DNA from: Propionibacteriaceae bacterium
GTDB taxonomy: Bacteria > Actinomycetota > Actinomycetes > Propionibacteriales > Propionibacteriaceae
Reading direction: 5' to 3'
Length of the DNA: 46,518 nucleotides
Assembly: GCA_025965155.1 (NCBI GenBank)
Contig: JAOPXN010000121.1
Coordinates: forward strand, 1 to 46,518
Shown piece by piece: positions 26,881-36,971 of this stretch. The notes below the pieces were generated by a model. The model was given only the letters and a program-made list of their open reading frames with translations. It had not been told where the DNA came from and did no database searches. Each line of letters starts with the position of its first letter. Position 1 is the first letter of the stretch. The translations under genes were made by a program, and so were the position numbers.

Positions 26881-28014
26881 TCAGGGGGAGTGGATCCGGA
26901 GTTCGGTGATCGTCAGACCGAGCGCGTGCTCGACGGCTCGCAGCTGAGGCTCGAACAGATCCTCGCTCAGCGGCGGCTCCTCGAGCATGCGTACCTCGAT
27001 GTCGGTGCGTCTGCCCCGGGTGAGAGTGCGCCAGGTCGCCACCAGCCGGCCGTCGTGAAGTACCACCGGTGCGAAGAGCCCGTTGGTCTTCGCCCACACG
27101 CGGGGCAGCTGCTCCTCGCTGACGAACCGCAGCCGGTGCCGACCGGAGTAGCCGACCAGCAGCGCGTCGAACTCCGGCAGCAGCCGCAGGCCGGGATCGG
27201 CGCAGCCGTCACCCGGTGGCTCGGACAGGTCGAGGTACTCCACCGAGTCGGGGCCGGTCAGGCGACGCACCTGCTCACCGAGCGCGCGGACGGCGGCGTC
27301 CGCCTGTCCCAAGCCGACTCCGAAGAAGAACGCCAGATCCTCCCGGGTGAGCGGTCCGCACGCCCCGAGATGACCCAGGACCAGCTCGCGCAGGGCTGTC
27401 ACCGGGTCCTTGGGCGCAAGTTGAGGCACGACCTCGCGCGCGGTCCGGTGGTAGCTGTCGGTCCGTCTTTCCCAGGCCTGGTCCCGCGGTCGTCGGATCA
27501 GGCCGCTGTGCCCCCAGATCAGGTTCTCGGCCATCGTGTTGTCGATGCTCGCGGCACTTTCCCAAGAGTCGTGCTCGCCCAGCCAGCCCCGGACGTGCGC
27601 GACGATGTCGCTCCGGGCTCGCCAGTCATCCGCGCAGAACGCTCGGACCTCCGCCATCACCTCCTCCGGCTGTAACCGGCGCAGCCTCAGCTGCCGCCTG
27701 ATCAGCGCCTCGCGTTGCCGTCCGGCCACCGCGTCCAGCCGGCTGAACTGTTCTCGGGTACTGGTGTGAACCGTCCCCCGGATGCTTGTCGTCTTCACCA
27801 GCTGGTGAGTGTCGAAGAGCTGTCGGATGGTGGCCCGGGTGACACCGGGCAGCCGGGATGCGATGGTCAGGAATGGTGCTCGTGGCACCTGGGACTGAAT
27901 CGGACCCAGCAGTCCGAACAGCCGCAGCACCGCCTCCCCGCCGAGGCCACGCACGGACGGGAACTGACGGCGCAGCGTCATCCGCCGCAGGTCGGAGAGC
28001 GTTAGCTGGGCCAT
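26881..28014 (-). CDS. Winged-helix DNA-binding domain protein (HTH_42 type)
   Basis: The 377-residue protein fits the HTH_42 family (relatives of YcaQ/AlkX), whose members are linked to DNA-lesion glycosylase activity. Visible family phrases are GPIQSQVPRAPFLTIASRLPG early, the mid-region IDNTMAENLIWGHSGLI, and LLPEFDALLVGYSGR with WAKTNGLFAPVVLHDGR near the end. Whether it is an enzyme cannot be told by eye. TAACGT sits 6 nt before the ATG, so the mRNA may be leaderless. It is divergent from the leuS leader with only 53 bp between them. Confidence 0.82.
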   Translation of the reverse strand: MAQLTLSDLRRMTLRRQFPSVRGLGGEAVLRLFGLLGPIQSQVPRAPFLTIASRLPGVTRATIRQLFDTHQLVKTTSIRGTVHTSTREQFSRLDAVAGRQREALIRRQLRLRRLQPEEVMAEVRAFCADDWRARSDIVAHVRGWLGEHDSWESAASIDNTMAENLIWGHSGLIRRPRDQAWERRTDSYHRTAREVVPQLAPKDPVTALRELVLGHLGACGPLTREDLAFFFGVGLGQADAAVRALGEQVRRLTGPDSVEYLDLSEPPGDGCADPGLRLLPEFDALLVGYSGRHRLRFVSEEQLPRVWAKTNGLFAPVVLHDGRLVATWRTLTRGRRTDIEVRMLEEPPLSEDLFEPQLRAVEHALGLTITELRIHSP

Positions 28015-28055
28015 GCCCTGACGTTAACCATGACCACCGACAGATCGACGTGGGC

Positions 28056-28061
28056 TAGACT
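28056..28061 (+). promoter_or_regulatory. -10 box of the leuS leader transcript
   Basis: TAGACT fits TAnnnT and ends 6 nt before the ATG of the leader peptide, which would put the transcript start at or beside that ATG. An ATGACC at 28030-28035 could serve as a weak -35 box, though the spacing is long. Confidence 0.5.
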
Positions 28062-28067
28062 GGCGCC

Positions 28068-28094
28068 ATGCATCACGTTGCGCTCCTTACCTAG
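28068..28094 (+). CDS. leuS leader peptide (8 residues)
   Basis: ATG-to-TAG encodes MHHVALLT, with two adjacent Leu codons, CTC and CTT; CTT is rare in DNA of this composition. It is followed at once by a 10-bp hairpin that begins at the last base of its stop, then by an intrinsic terminator before leuS. Slow reading of the Leu codons when charged tRNA-Leu is short would alter the hairpin choice, as in classical attenuation. It was found by reading the leader, not by homology. Confidence 0.7.
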   Translation: MHHVALLT

Positions 28095-28157
28095 CCGCGT
28101 AGGTCTTCCTACGCGGCCGCCCCTCGTGCCTGAACGGCACCTCGCGAGGGGTTTTTT
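28094..28157 (+). terminator. leuS attenuator: pause hairpin and intrinsic terminator
   Basis: The first stem is perfect, 28094-28103 with 28108-28117 (loop TCTT). The second is CCCCTCG (28120-28126) with CGAGGGG (28145-28151), containing an inner TGCC/GGCA stem, and is followed by six Ts (28152-28157). That is a full factor-independent terminator 51 bp before the leuS start. Its position after a Leu-containing leader peptide marks it as an attenuator of leuS rather than the end of another gene. Confidence 0.8.
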
Positions 28158-28208
28158 CATGCCCGCGATCACCCGCGGGTCAGGAGCGCACCAACGAGGA
28201 GAGAGACG

Positions 28209-30716
28209 ATGACTCAGCAGGTCCAGCAGGTCGAACGCGACGAGGAAGCATCCCGAACCGGCCGGCCGCGGTACGACGCGGCAGCGGCACAGGAGCGCTG
28301 GCAGCAGTTCTGGGAGACCAACCAGACCTTCGTGCCGAGCGACGACGGCTCCAAGGAACGCAGATACGTACTGGACATGTTCCCGTACCCGTCCGGTGAC
28401 CTGCACATGGGCCACGCCGAGGCATTCGTGATGGGTGACGTGGCCTCGCGGTTCCTGCGTCTGCAGGGTTACGACGTGCTGCACCCGATCGGCTGGGACT
28501 CCTTCGGGCTGCCGGCCGAGAATGCGGCCATCCAGCGGAACGCCCACCCGGCGGAGTGGACGTACGCCAACATCGACACCCAGGCGAACTCCTTCAAGCG
28601 GTACGGGCTGAGCCTGGACTGGTCACGACGGCTGCACACCTCCGACCCGGAGTACTACCGCTGGACCCAGTGGCTGTTCCTGCGGTTCCGTGAGCGCGGC
28701 TTGGCCTACCGGAAGGCGAGCTTCGTCAACTGGTGCCCGAAGGATCAGACGGTGCTGGCCAACGTGCAGGTCGTCGGGGGCATGTGTGAGCGGTGCGGTT
28801 CGCCCGTCACGAAGCGCCAGCTGACCCAGTGGTACTTCAAGACCACGGACTACGCGCAGCGGCTGCTGGACGACATGTCCGAGCTGGAGGGCGGCTGGCC
28901 GGACCGCGTGCTGGCCATGCAGCGCAACTGGATCGGCCGCTCCGAGGGTGCCTACGTCGACTTCGAGATCGACAACAAAGACGAGCCCGTCACCGTGTTC
29001 ACCACCCGCCCGGACACGCTGTTCGGCGCCACCTTCTTCGTGGTGGCCCCGGAGGCTCCGCTGGCCGCCGAGATCGTCACCGAGGAGCAGCGTCCCGCTT
29101 TCGAGGCGTACCTGGAGCAGGTGAAGCAGGCGACCGAGATCGAGCGGCAGTCAACGGACCGGCCCAAGACCGGCGTGTTCTTGGGCGTACACGCCGTGAA
29201 CCCGGTGAACGGGGAACGGATTCCGGTCTGGGCGGCGGACTACGTGCTGGCCGAGTACGGCACCGGCGCCGTGATGGCCGTGCCTGCACACGACCAGCGC
29301 GACCTGGACTTCGCCCGGACCTTCGGCCTGCCGGTGCGCGTCGTGGTCGCCACCGGTGACCCGGACCCGAACGAGACCGGCGCTGCCACCGCGGGCGACG
29401 GCAGCTACGTCAACTCTGGCCCGCTGGACGGGCTGAGCGACAAGGTAGCCGGGGTATCTCGGATCATCGATCAGCTGGAGGCCGACGGTGTTGGCAAGAG
29501 CGCGGTCACGTTCCGGCTGCGCGACTGGCTGCTGAGCCGGCAGCGTTACTGGGGCGCCCCGATCCCGATCATCCACTGCCCGTCCTGTGGCGAGGTGCCC
29601 GTTCCGGACGACCAGCTGCCGGTCGAGCTGCCGTACCTGCGCGGCGCGGACCTGGCCCCGAAGGGAACCTCCCCGCTGGCCGCAGCCGAGGACTGGGTCA
29701 ACGTGGCCTGCCCGTCCTGTGGTGGACCCGCGAAGCGGGACACCGACACCATGGACACGTTCGTGGACTCCTCCTGGTACTTCTTCCGCTACTGCTCGCC
29801 CGGATATGCCGACGGGCCGTTCAACCCCGACGACGTCCAGCGCTGGATGCCGGTGGCTCAGTACGTCGGCGGGGTTGAGCACGCGATCCTGCACCTGTTG
29901 TATATGCGCTTCTTCACCAAGGTGCTGCATGACATGGGGATGGTCGACTTCGTCGAACCGATGCGACGGCTGCTGAACCAGGGGCAGGTGATCAACCAGG
30001 GCAAGTCGATGAGCAAGTCGCTGGGCAACGGCGTCGACCTGGGCGCGCAGATCGACGAGTTCGGTGTGGACGCGATCCGGTTGACCGTGGTGTTCGCCGG
30101 GCCGCCGGAGGAAGACATCGACTGGGCCGACGTGTCTCCGGCCGGTTCGCTGAAGTTCCTGCAGCGGGCTTGGCGGCTGGCCGACGACGTCACCAGCGAG
30201 GTCGGGGTGGATCCGACCGGTGGCGATATCAGCCTGCGCCGGCAGACGCACAAGCACGTCGCCGAGATCGGTGAGCTGCTGCAGGGCCAGCGGTTCAACG
30301 TGGCCGTCGCGCGGATCATGGAGCTGGTCAACGCCACCCGCAAGACGATCGACACCGGCGCCGGTCCGGCCGACCCCGCGGTGCGCGAGGCCGCCGAGGC
30401 GGTCACTGTGATGCTGAGCGTGGTCGCCCCGTATGTCTCGGAGGAGATGTGGGAGCGGCTGGGTCACCAGCCGTCGGTTGCCAACGCCTCCTGGCCGACG
30501 GTTGACCGGAGTCTGCTGGTCGCCGAGGAGGTGACCGCCGTGGTTCAGGTCCAGGGGAAGGTGCGGGCCCGCCTGCAGGTGTCGCCGACCGTGTCGGAGG
30601 AGGAGCTGAAGGCCTTGGCCCTGTCCGAACCGTCGGTGGTACGGGCCCTGGCCGGCCGTGGCATCCGTACCGTGATCGTGCGGGCGCCGAAGCTGGTCAG
30701 CATCGTTCCGGAGTAG
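28209..30716 (+). CDS. leuS: Leucyl-tRNA synthetase
   Basis: The 835-residue class I enzyme charges tRNA-Leu. HMGH at 66-69 is the HIGH motif, preceded by PYPSGDL, and KSMSKS at 599-604 is the KMSKS loop. An editing (CP1) domain lies between, with the threonine-rich [15 protein letters not shown], and the anticodon-binding domain is at the end. The ATG has GAGGAGAG upstream. It follows the attenuator and so is probably controlled by leucine charging. Its last 20 bp overlap the convergent membrane-protein gene. Confidence 0.97.
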   Translation: MTQQVQQVERDEEASRTGRPRYDAAAAQERWQQFWETNQTFVPSDDGSKERRYVLDMFPYPSGDLHMGHAEAFVMGDVASRFLRLQGYDVLHPIGWDSFGLPAENAAIQRNAHPAEWTYANIDTQANSFKRYGLSLDWSRRLHTSDPEYYRWTQWLFLRFRERGLAYRKASFVNWCPKDQTVLANVQVVGGMCERCGSPVTKRQLTQWYFKTTDYAQRLLDDMSELEGGWPDRVLAMQRNWIGRSEGAYVDFEIDNKDEPVTVFTTRPDTLFGATFFVVAPEAPLAAEIVTEEQRPAFEAYLEQVKQATEIERQSTDRPKTGVFLGVHAVNPVNGERIPVWAADYVLAEYGTGAVMAVPAHDQRDLDFARTFGLPVRVVVATGDPDPNETGAATAGDGSYVNSGPLDGLSDKVAGVSRIIDQLEADGVGKSAVTFRLRDWLLSRQRYWGAPIPIIHCPSCGEVPVPDDQLPVELPYLRGADLAPKGTSPLAAAEDWVNVACPSCGGPAKRDTDTMDTFVDSSWYFFRYCSPGYADGPFNPDDVQRWMPVAQYVGGVEHAILHLLYMRFFTKVLHDMGMVDFVEPMRRLLNQGQVINQGKSMSKSLGNGVDLGAQIDEFGVDAIRLTVVFAGPPEEDIDWADVSPAGSLKFLQRAWRLADDVTSEVGVDPTGGDISLRRQTHKHVAEIGELLQGQRFNVAVARIMELVNATRKTIDTGAGPADPAVREAAEAVTVMLSVVAPYVSEEMWERLGHQPSVANASWPTVDRSLLVAEEVTAVVQVQGKVRARLQVSPTVSEEELKALALSEPSVVRALAGRGIRTVIVRAPKLVSIVPE

Positions 30717-31725
30717 CACAGCCAGCGCCGGCGATGGTCGCCATCAGTCCGAGATGGTCGGTCCCGCTCACCTCGAAGGTGGAGATGGAGGTTGCGGTCA
30801 GCCGGGAGTTGAGCAGGATGTGGTCGATCGGGATCATCGGCGGGACGAGCCTGTTGGCCGGGTAGGTGGGGAGCCAGCCGGCGCCGGTGATGTCGGTGGC
30901 GCTCTCCAGGCCGTCGCTGCGGAGCTGGCGGAGCGGCAGGTGGTCGTCGACGGCGTTGAAGTCGCCGGCCACCATCAGCGGAAGCGCCATGTTGGCCGCC
31001 GCGGTGGACCGGATCAGATCATGTTCGGCGCTCCACTTGCTGCCCCCACAGAAGGGGTTGCACGGGTGTACCGCCATGATCCGTACCTGACCGAGGCCGG
31101 GGATCGTCGCTGTGGCGGCTCGCTGTTCGAATGTGGTCGCCGGCAGCCGGAACTTGTCGCTCAACGGGAAGCGGGAGTAGATCGACGACCCGGTGCTGGT
31201 CTTCCCCGGGTTGCCGACGGCGTACGGGAACCGCTGGTTCCAGCCGAGCGCCTCCAGCCGCCGCAACGCGTTCGGGGTCGACTCGAGCAGCACCACCACA
31301 TCGGCGGTGCCCGCCTGCCGGAAGACCTGGCCGCTGTCGGCTGAACCGCCCAGCATGTTCAGGCTCATCACGGTGAACGGCGGCGTGGTGGCCGGGCGGT
31401 GGTCGGGAACGAAGAAGGGCGCGAGCCAGACGATGTGGCAGGCCAGCAAGCCGATGCTGGCCGCCGACAGCACTGCCAGCACCCTCCGTCGCCGGGCCCG
31501 GACCAGGGCGATGCCGAAGAACAGCAACGAAACCGTGTACGCCACGGTGCCGTAGGCGGTGAACGAGGCGAGTAGAGCGGTGATGTTCGCGGTCGGTGAG
31601 AACACCCGGAGTGCGGTCGCGACGAGGCCGATCGGCAACACCAGGACGCCGATACCGACCCAGAGAGCCTGGAAACGACGGGATGGTATCGACGGACTCG
31701 AGTCCCAGCTCCGCTCAGAAGTCAC
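30697..31725 (-). CDS. Membrane-anchored endonuclease/exonuclease/phosphatase-fold protein
   Basis: The 342-residue protein has three N-terminal membrane helices (about 20-40, 45-70, 80-105) followed by an EEP catalytic domain outside the membrane. The metal and active-site motifs are [26 protein letters not shown] and, at the end, IDHILLN and GTDHLGL. The family cleaves phosphodiesters or phosphate esters of nucleic acids, lipids or sugars; the substrate here is unknown. The GTG at 31725 is chosen as the first start with full family-like sequence; the frame is open upstream but overlaps the next gene. Confidence 0.82.
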   Translation of the reverse strand: MTSERSWDSSPSIPSRRFQALWVGIGVLVLPIGLVATALRVFSPTANITALLASFTAYGTVAYTVSLLFFGIALVRARRRRVLAVLSAASIGLLACHIVWLAPFFVPDHRPATTPPFTVMSLNMLGGSADSGQVFRQAGTADVVVLLESTPNALRRLEALGWNQRFPYAVGNPGKTSTGSSIYSRFPLSDKFRLPATTFEQRAATATIPGLGQVRIMAVHPCNPFCGGSKWSAEHDLIRSTAAANMALPLMVAGDFNAVDDHLPLRQLRSDGLESATDITGAGWLPTYPANRLVPPMIPIDHILLNSRLTATSISTFEVSGTDHLGLMATIAGAGCATPERC

Positions 31726-31762
31726 GGTCCCTACACTGCCTGCTCGGTCAAGCCGCCGGCAC

Positions 31763-32728
31763 TCACCGCACCCGGCTCCGGCGCGGCGCGGACGGATTCC
31801 GTTTGCGCAGTCGGACTTCCTCCGGGTACGGCGGAAACTCGCAGTCCCGCAGCTCGTCCGTGTCGGCCCATCCGTGGAAGCGGTAGAACGCCCGGGCTGT
31901 CTCGTTGGCTGTGAGCACCCACAACCGGGCCTCCGGAGCGCCGGAGTCGAAGATCTCGCGAGTGGCGTACTCGAGCAGGGCTGTGCCGTAACCGCGCCGG
32001 GTCTGCCCCGGCACCACACCGAGATGCCGAACGGTGTCGGCGTCGAACGCGACGAAACCGACCGGTTCACCAGACACCTCAAGGACGCGGACCCGGACCA
32101 GCCGGTCATGCAGGATGCGGGTCCAGCGATGCTGCACGTCCGCCGCCGGGTAGGCGTAGGTCTCCGGGCGGAAGACATGGCTCAGCTCGGCCTCGCCGGC
32201 GGATCGTTCCATCCGGGCCAGCAGCTCGCTCTCGTCGGGCCGCGCGCGCCTGATCCGGAGGCCGGTCGCTGGGTGTTCCACTCCAGGGTCGCGCTCGTCC
32301 AGCAGGTCCAGCAGCCGGTGGCTGATCGCGTCGGCGCGGGTCCGGTGGCCTCGTCTGGTGGCGTAGTTCGACTTCTGGATGCACCAGGCCTCAACCTGCT
32401 GCTCCTCGGTGCCGATGATCAGGCCGTTCTCACCCGGCGCGACCAAGGTCACGTCGTCCCAGTCAATCCGGCGGGTGCTGAAGGGGTTTCTGACCACCAG
32501 CCCGGAGTCGCTGACGATCAGCCTGGGATGCAGACCGAAGCGCCACGCGTAGACAAGGGCAACCAGAGTCAGCACGCCTAGCAGACTGGGGATGAGCGGG
32601 CTACGGTCCCGGAGGTAGACCAGGTACGCCAGGACCGGAACTGCAACGCCGGAGGCCAGCGCGAACGCAGTCACAACGGCCAGCGTTGCCGGCGCGGCGC
32701 GCCAGACACGCCTCTGGTGGTCGGGCAT
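31763..32728 (-). CDS. PH-domain/GNAT acetyltransferase fusion
   Basis: The 321-residue protein joins two membrane helices (about 12-33 and 41-60), a bacterial PH domain (about 65-150, with LIVSDSGLVVRNPFSTRRIDWDDV) and a GNAT domain (about 157-310). The GNAT part has the acetyl-CoA loop GQTRRGYGTALL and the closing NETARAFYRFHGW. Each half is common alone; the fusion places an acetyltransferase at the membrane. The ATG at 32728 is set by AAGGAG 9 nt upstream. Substrate is unknown. Confidence 0.8.
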   Translation of the reverse strand: MPDHQRRVWRAAPATLAVVTAFALASGVAVPVLAYLVYLRDRSPLIPSLLGVLTLVALVYAWRFGLHPRLIVSDSGLVVRNPFSTRRIDWDDVTLVAPGENGLIIGTEEQQVEAWCIQKSNYATRRGHRTRADAISHRLLDLLDERDPGVEHPATGLRIRRARPDESELLARMERSAGEAELSHVFRPETYAYPAADVQHRWTRILHDRLVRVRVLEVSGEPVGFVAFDADTVRHLGVVPGQTRRGYGTALLEYATREIFDSGAPEARLWVLTANETARAFYRFHGWADTDELRDCEFPPYPEEVRLRKRNPSAPRRSRVR

Positions 32729-32829
32729 AGCGGAAACTCCTTGCACCTCACATACCGAACTCGGGTCCGCCACGAACCCCGCCGACACTGCGACCCACCG
32801 TGCCCCGCACCGTGTCCTACTCTTGCGCC

Positions 32830-33693
32830 ATGGCAGGCGTCGCAGTGGTCACCGACTCTACGTCGTCGCTTCGACCGGATGAGGCCCAGCGCGCTGGGAT
32901 CACCGTGATTCCACTCCAAGTCGTTATCGACGACGCCAGCGTGCCCGAAACCAACGACGGGTCCACCGCCGCCCGCGTCTCGCAGGCCTTGCGAGCCGGT
33001 GGTGTGGTGACGACGTCGCGACCAGCTCCAGAGGTCTTCGCGAGCGTCTACGCCGACCTGGCCGAGGCCGGCTATGACGAGGTGGTTTCGGTTCACCTGA
33101 GCCAGCGGATGTCGGGCACCTGCGAGGCTGCGGCTGTGGCGGCCGAGACGGCGCCAGTTCCGGTCACCGTGGTCGACACGCAGACCCTTGCGATGGCGGC
33201 CGGGTTCGCGGTACTCAGCGGAGTCGAGGCAGCCGACCGCGGTGCGAATGCTGCCGAGGTAGCCGAGATCATTCGTGCTCGTGCCGCCGCCGCCAGCACG
33301 TACTTCTACGTCGACAGTCTTGACTACCTGCGGCGGGGCGGTCGGATCGGCGCGGCTGCCGCCCTGCTCGGCTCGGCATTGTCCATGAAGCCGTTGTTGA
33401 CCATTGCCGACGGCGAGGTCCGCCCGTACGAGCGAGTGCGCACCACCTCGAAGGCGCTCGCGCGGTTGGAACAGCTCGGCGTCCTGGCGCTGGCCCGCGC
33501 AGCCGGCTCCAGCGACCACGTCGACGTGGCCGTGCATCACCTGGACAGTGAGCTCGCCGCGCAACACCTGGTGGACCGGCTACGAATCCGGCTGCCGACT
33601 CTCAGCGAGGTGAGCGTTCGCCAGGTGAGCGCGGTGCTCGGCGTCCACGTCGGCCCCGGGACGCTCGGCATCGTGGTGTCCCCGAGGCCGTAG
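32830..33693 (+). CDS. DegV family fatty-acid-binding protein
   Basis: The 287-residue protein starts with AVVTDSTSSL and continues with TSRPAPEVF, HLSQRMSGTCEAA and YVDSLDYLRRGGRIG, the DegV fatty-acid-binding signatures. In Firmicutes, relatives deliver fatty acids to the FakA kinase; no FakA is in this window. TACTCT lies 6 nt before the ATG at 32830, so the transcript is probably leaderless and the in-frame GTG at 32800 is unlikely. It may lie in a row with comEA, 99 bp downstream. Confidence 0.9.
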   Translation: MAGVAVVTDSTSSLRPDEAQRAGITVIPLQVVIDDASVPETNDGSTAARVSQALRAGGVVTTSRPAPEVFASVYADLAEAGYDEVVSVHLSQRMSGTCEAAAVAAETAPVPVTVVDTQTLAMAAGFAVLSGVEAADRGANAAEVAEIIRARAAAASTYFYVDSLDYLRRGGRIGAAAALLGSALSMKPLLTIADGEVRPYERVRTTSKALARLEQLGVLALARAAGSSDHVDVAVHHLDSELAAQHLVDRLRIRLPTLSEVSVRQVSAVLGVHVGPGTLGIVVSPRP

Positions 33694-33791
33694 CTTCGGC
33701 TCCGATCCACAATCGGGGCTGCACCCGTCCCGTCCTCCACAGCCGCCGGCTGACAGCGGCCGGGCAGGCAGCTTCTCCTTAGGTTTGCGCC

Positions 33792-34622
33792 ATGGTGGGA
33801 CGTCGCAGACGGCTGGAGGCCGAACTGGGGGAGCAGGTGCGGGCGCGGTTGGCGCACCTACTGGCCGACGGCCGGTCGGAGGAGAACACCCTTCCCTCGC
33901 CCCTCGGCGCCCGACGACAGCTCGAACCCGCAGAGCCCGACCTCCATGCCCCGGCCCCTGCGCGGTTCAGGCGCGTTCACCTGCACCTGGTGGTCGGACT
34001 GCTCGTCCTCGGACTGGTGGGGGCCGGCTGGGGGCTGCTGCGGGCCAGACCTGTGGCGCTCGCGACGCCGGTAGGCCGGTCACCAACCGCGGAGTCCCCG
34101 GCTGGTGCCGCTGCCCCCTCGCCGGCTACTCCGGGGCCGACGCCGTCCGGCGGACCGTCGGCTCAGATCCTGGTGCATGTTCTCGGGGCGGTGGTCAGGC
34201 CCGGGGTGGTGTCGCTGCCGGCGCAGTCGCGGGTACTCGATGCCATCAACGCCGCGGGTGGTCTGCGTCGCCGCGCCAACCCGGGAGACCTCAACCTGGC
34301 CCAGGTCCTGTCGGACGGTGAGCAGGTGCTGATCGGTACCAAGGCGAAGCCGGCGGGTGAGGTCCGCCAAGGCGGCGGCGGTCCCGCTACTCGGCGTGGC
34401 ACGGGAAGCGCGGCCACCCGTGGAGGGCAGGCGCAGGTCGACTTGAACGCGGCCACCGAGGCCGAGCTGGAAACCCTACCTGGGATTGGCCCGGTCACCG
34501 CCGCCAAGATCACCGCCTGGCGAGACCAGCACGGGCGGTTCACCCGGGTGGAGGAGCTGCAGGAGATCGACGGGATCGGGCCGAAGACGTTCGCGCAGCT
34601 CGCGGAACACGTACGGGTATGA
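33792..34622 (+). CDS. comEA: ComEA-type DNA-binding membrane protein
   Basis: The 276-residue protein has a cytoplasmic N-terminus, one membrane helix (about 60-83), a Pro/Ser/Ala linker, an SLBB domain (about 120-175: VHVLGAVVRPGVVSLP) and a C-terminal helix-hairpin-helix (VDLNAATEAELETLPGIG through IDGIGPKTFAQL). It binds double-stranded DNA outside the membrane for uptake through ComEC. Its stop overlaps the comEC start (ATGA). TAGGTT is 6 nt before the ATG, suggesting a leaderless mRNA. Confidence 0.93.
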   Translation: MVGRRRRLEAELGEQVRARLAHLLADGRSEENTLPSPLGARRQLEPAEPDLHAPAPARFRRVHLHLVVGLLVLGLVGAGWGLLRARPVALATPVGRSPTAESPAGAAAPSPATPGPTPSGGPSAQILVHVLGAVVRPGVVSLPAQSRVLDAINAAGGLRRRANPGDLNLAQVLSDGEQVLIGTKAKPAGEVRQGGGGPATRRGTGSAATRGGQAQVDLNAATEAELETLPGIGPVTAAKITAWRDQHGRFTRVEELQEIDGIGPKTFAQLAEHVRV

Positions 34623-36934
34623 GAGCCAGCGACCTGCGGCTGGTGCCGTTGAGCCTGGCGGTCTGGGCGGCCACCTGGGCTGGGACAGCGGGTACCGCGA
34701 CGGCCGCCGTGGCCTGTGTCGTGGTAGCCGTCTCGGTCGCGGCGACCGCCTGGCTGCGTAGGTCCGTGGCCTGGGCCGCGGTGGCGCTGGGTCTGCTGCT
34801 CGGCCTGGGTATCGGCGGGCTGCACCACGCCCGCATCTCCACCGGACCGGTCGCAGATCTTGCCGAGAGGGCCGCGGTTGTGACCATCGAGGTGACCACC
34901 CGGACGGACCCGCAGGTTCACCCGGCTGCCGGGGTTCGGCCGGGGTACGTGCTGCTCCGGGCACGTGCCGTGGCGGTCACTGGACGCGGCAGCAGCTGGC
35001 GGGTGCGGGCGCCGGTGCTGGTCACGGCGAGCGGGAACCAGGTGCCGGCCTGGTCGCGAATGCCGGTCGGCGGCACCGTACGGGTTCAGGCCAGACTGCA
35101 GGCGCCGCAGCCTGGCTCAGATATCACTGCGATCGTGCGGGTGAGCGGCCCCACCGAAACCGTTGCGCCACCGCCGGCCGCGCTCCGCGCCGTTGAGCAC
35201 GTTCGGCAGGGACTGCGGGACTCCGTCAGTCACCGCCGGCCAGAGCAGCGCGCGCTGGTGCCCGCGCTCGTGCTGGGCGACACCTCAGCCATCACCCCTG
35301 CCATCACCGACGACTTCCAGGCGACCGGGCTGACTCATCTGACCGCCGTTTCCGGGGCCAACCTCTCTCTCCTGCTCGCGTTGATGTTGATCATGGCGCG
35401 CTGGGCTGGCGTCCGTGGTGGCTGGCTACGGCTGGTTGGTCTGGGCGGCGTGGTCGTGTTCGTCGCGCTGTGCCGGACGGAGCCGAGCGTGCTGCGGGCC
35501 GCCGCCATGGGTCTGGTCGTGCTGGCTGCGTTGGGCGCCGCCAGAATCGGCACGGGTCTGCGCAACCTGGCGGTAGCCGCGCTGATGTTGTTGCTGGTCG
35601 ACCCGTTCCTGAGCCGGTCAACCGGCTTCGCCCTGTCCGTGCTGGCGACCGCCGGCATCGTCTGGTGGGCCGGTCGCTGGGGCGGGGTGCTGGGTCGCTG
35701 GCTCCCCGGTGTCGTGGCAGAGTCGGTGACGGTTCCGCTGGCCGCCCATCTCGCCACGTTACCTCTGGTGGCGGCGGTGTCCGGCCGGGTCAGCGTCGTA
35801 GGGATCCTCGCCAACGCGGTCGCCGGCCCGTTCGTCGGTCCAGCGACCGTGCTCGGCTTCGCCGCAGCCGGGCTGTCGCTGCTCAGCCGTACCGCTGCAG
35901 CACTGGCCGGTTTCGGTGCGGCCTGGTCGGCACAGCTGATCCTCTGGGTGGCCCATCTCGGTGCCCGGCTGCCCGGTGCCTCCTGGCCGTGGCCGGCCGG
36001 CCCGGCCGGAGTTCTGGTGCTGGGCGTCTCGTCGATCACCTTGGCCTGGCTGATGCCGCGGATACTCCGGTCCCGCCTGGTCACCCTCGCGGTGGCGAGC
36101 GTGATGGTCATCGGGTTCGTCAGGCCGCCGACTCAGCCGGGTTGGCCGCCGAAGGACTGGGTTCTCGTCGCCTGCGACGTCGGCCAGGGTGACGGCCTGG
36201 TGCTCCGGGTCGCCGACCGCCAGGCGGTGGTGGTGGATGCCGGACCCGACCCGGCTTTGATTCGGCGCTGCCTGGATCAGCTGCAGATCGTCGCCGTGCC
36301 TGTTGTGGTGCTGACCCACTTCCACGCCGATCATGTCGACGGTCTGCTGGGTGTGCTGGACCACCGGCGGGTGGGGGAGATCTGGACGAGTCCGCTCGGC
36401 TCCCCGCTGCCGGAGACTGCGGAGGTCGGCGAGATCGCGGCGGCGCGGCGAATCCCGGTCCGGGTTCCCCCGGTCGGGCAGCACGGCACAGTCGGCGACG
36501 CGGCGTTCCAGGTGCTCGGACCGGTCGGCGCTGGTCCGCCGGCAGCCGGAGGAGACCCTGCCGAGGAGTCCTCGGAGGAGAATGACGCCAGCGTGGTGGT
36601 CATGGTGACGGTGGCGGGCCTGAGGCTGCTGTTGACCGGCGACGTTGAGCCGTCTGGACAGCAAGCCATCCTGGGCACCGGGGCGGATCTTCGCGCCGAT
36701 GTGCTGAAGCTGCCGCATCACGGCTCGGGCCGGCAGGATCCAGCGTTCATCGGCGCGACCCACGCTCGGGTGGCGATAGCCAGTGCCGGCGCAGGAAACA
36801 GCTACGGCCACCCCGCCCCGAGAACGGTCCAGCTCGCTACCTCGCTCGGGATGACGGTGCTGCGCACCGACCTGCAGGGCTCGGTTGCCATCACCGCGCG
36901 GGCTGGGCGACTCGCGGCGGTGGCGCAACGATGA
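34619..36934 (+). CDS. comEC: ComEC/Rec2 DNA-uptake channel protein
   Basis: The 771-residue protein has N-terminal helices and a DUF4131-like region, a ComEC channel region (about 215-495, with LTHLTAVSGANLSLLLAL), and a C-terminal metallo-beta-lactamase domain with the HxHxDH motif at His567, His569, Asp571 and His572 (LTHFHADHVDG), later KLPHHGS. The family transports single-stranded DNA in natural transformation; the hydrolase part may degrade the other strand. It overlaps comEA and is followed by a tricorn protease rather than holA. Confidence 0.95.
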   Translation: MRASDLRLVPLSLAVWAATWAGTAGTATAAVACVVVAVSVAATAWLRRSVAWAAVALGLLLGLGIGGLHHARISTGPVADLAERAAVVTIEVTTRTDPQVHPAAGVRPGYVLLRARAVAVTGRGSSWRVRAPVLVTASGNQVPAWSRMPVGGTVRVQARLQAPQPGSDITAIVRVSGPTETVAPPPAALRAVEHVRQGLRDSVSHRRPEQRALVPALVLGDTSAITPAITDDFQATGLTHLTAVSGANLSLLLALMLIMARWAGVRGGWLRLVGLGGVVVFVALCRTEPSVLRAAAMGLVVLAALGAARIGTGLRNLAVAALMLLLVDPFLSRSTGFALSVLATAGIVWWAGRWGGVLGRWLPGVVAESVTVPLAAHLATLPLVAAVSGRVSVVGILANAVAGPFVGPATVLGFAAAGLSLLSRTAAALAGFGAAWSAQLILWVAHLGARLPGASWPWPAGPAGVLVLGVSSITLAWLMPRILRSRLVTLAVASVMVIGFVRPPTQPGWPPKDWVLVACDVGQGDGLVLRVADRQAVVVDAGPDPALIRRCLDQLQIVAVPVVVLTHFHADHVDGLLGVLDHRRVGEIWTSPLGSPLPETAEVGEIAAARRIPVRVPPVGQHGTVGDAAFQVLGPVGAGPPAAGGDPAEESSEENDASVVVMVTVAGLRLLLTGDVEPSGQQAILGTGADLRADVLKLPHHGSGRQDPAFIGATHARVAIASAGAGNSYGHPAPRTVQLATSLGMTVLRTDLQGSVAITARAGRLAAVAQR

Positions 36935-36971
36935 CTCGGAAAGTGTCAGCAGCCGCCGATAGCCTCGCCCT

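Noticed and set aside
28015-28208. T-box riboswitch before leuS
   Set aside because: The leader is too short for a T-box, and the leader peptide plus terminator explain it better.
29151-30719. 522-residue ORF antisense to leuS
   Set aside because: No recognisable motif; it lies fully opposite a clear leuS and is explained by its codon bias.
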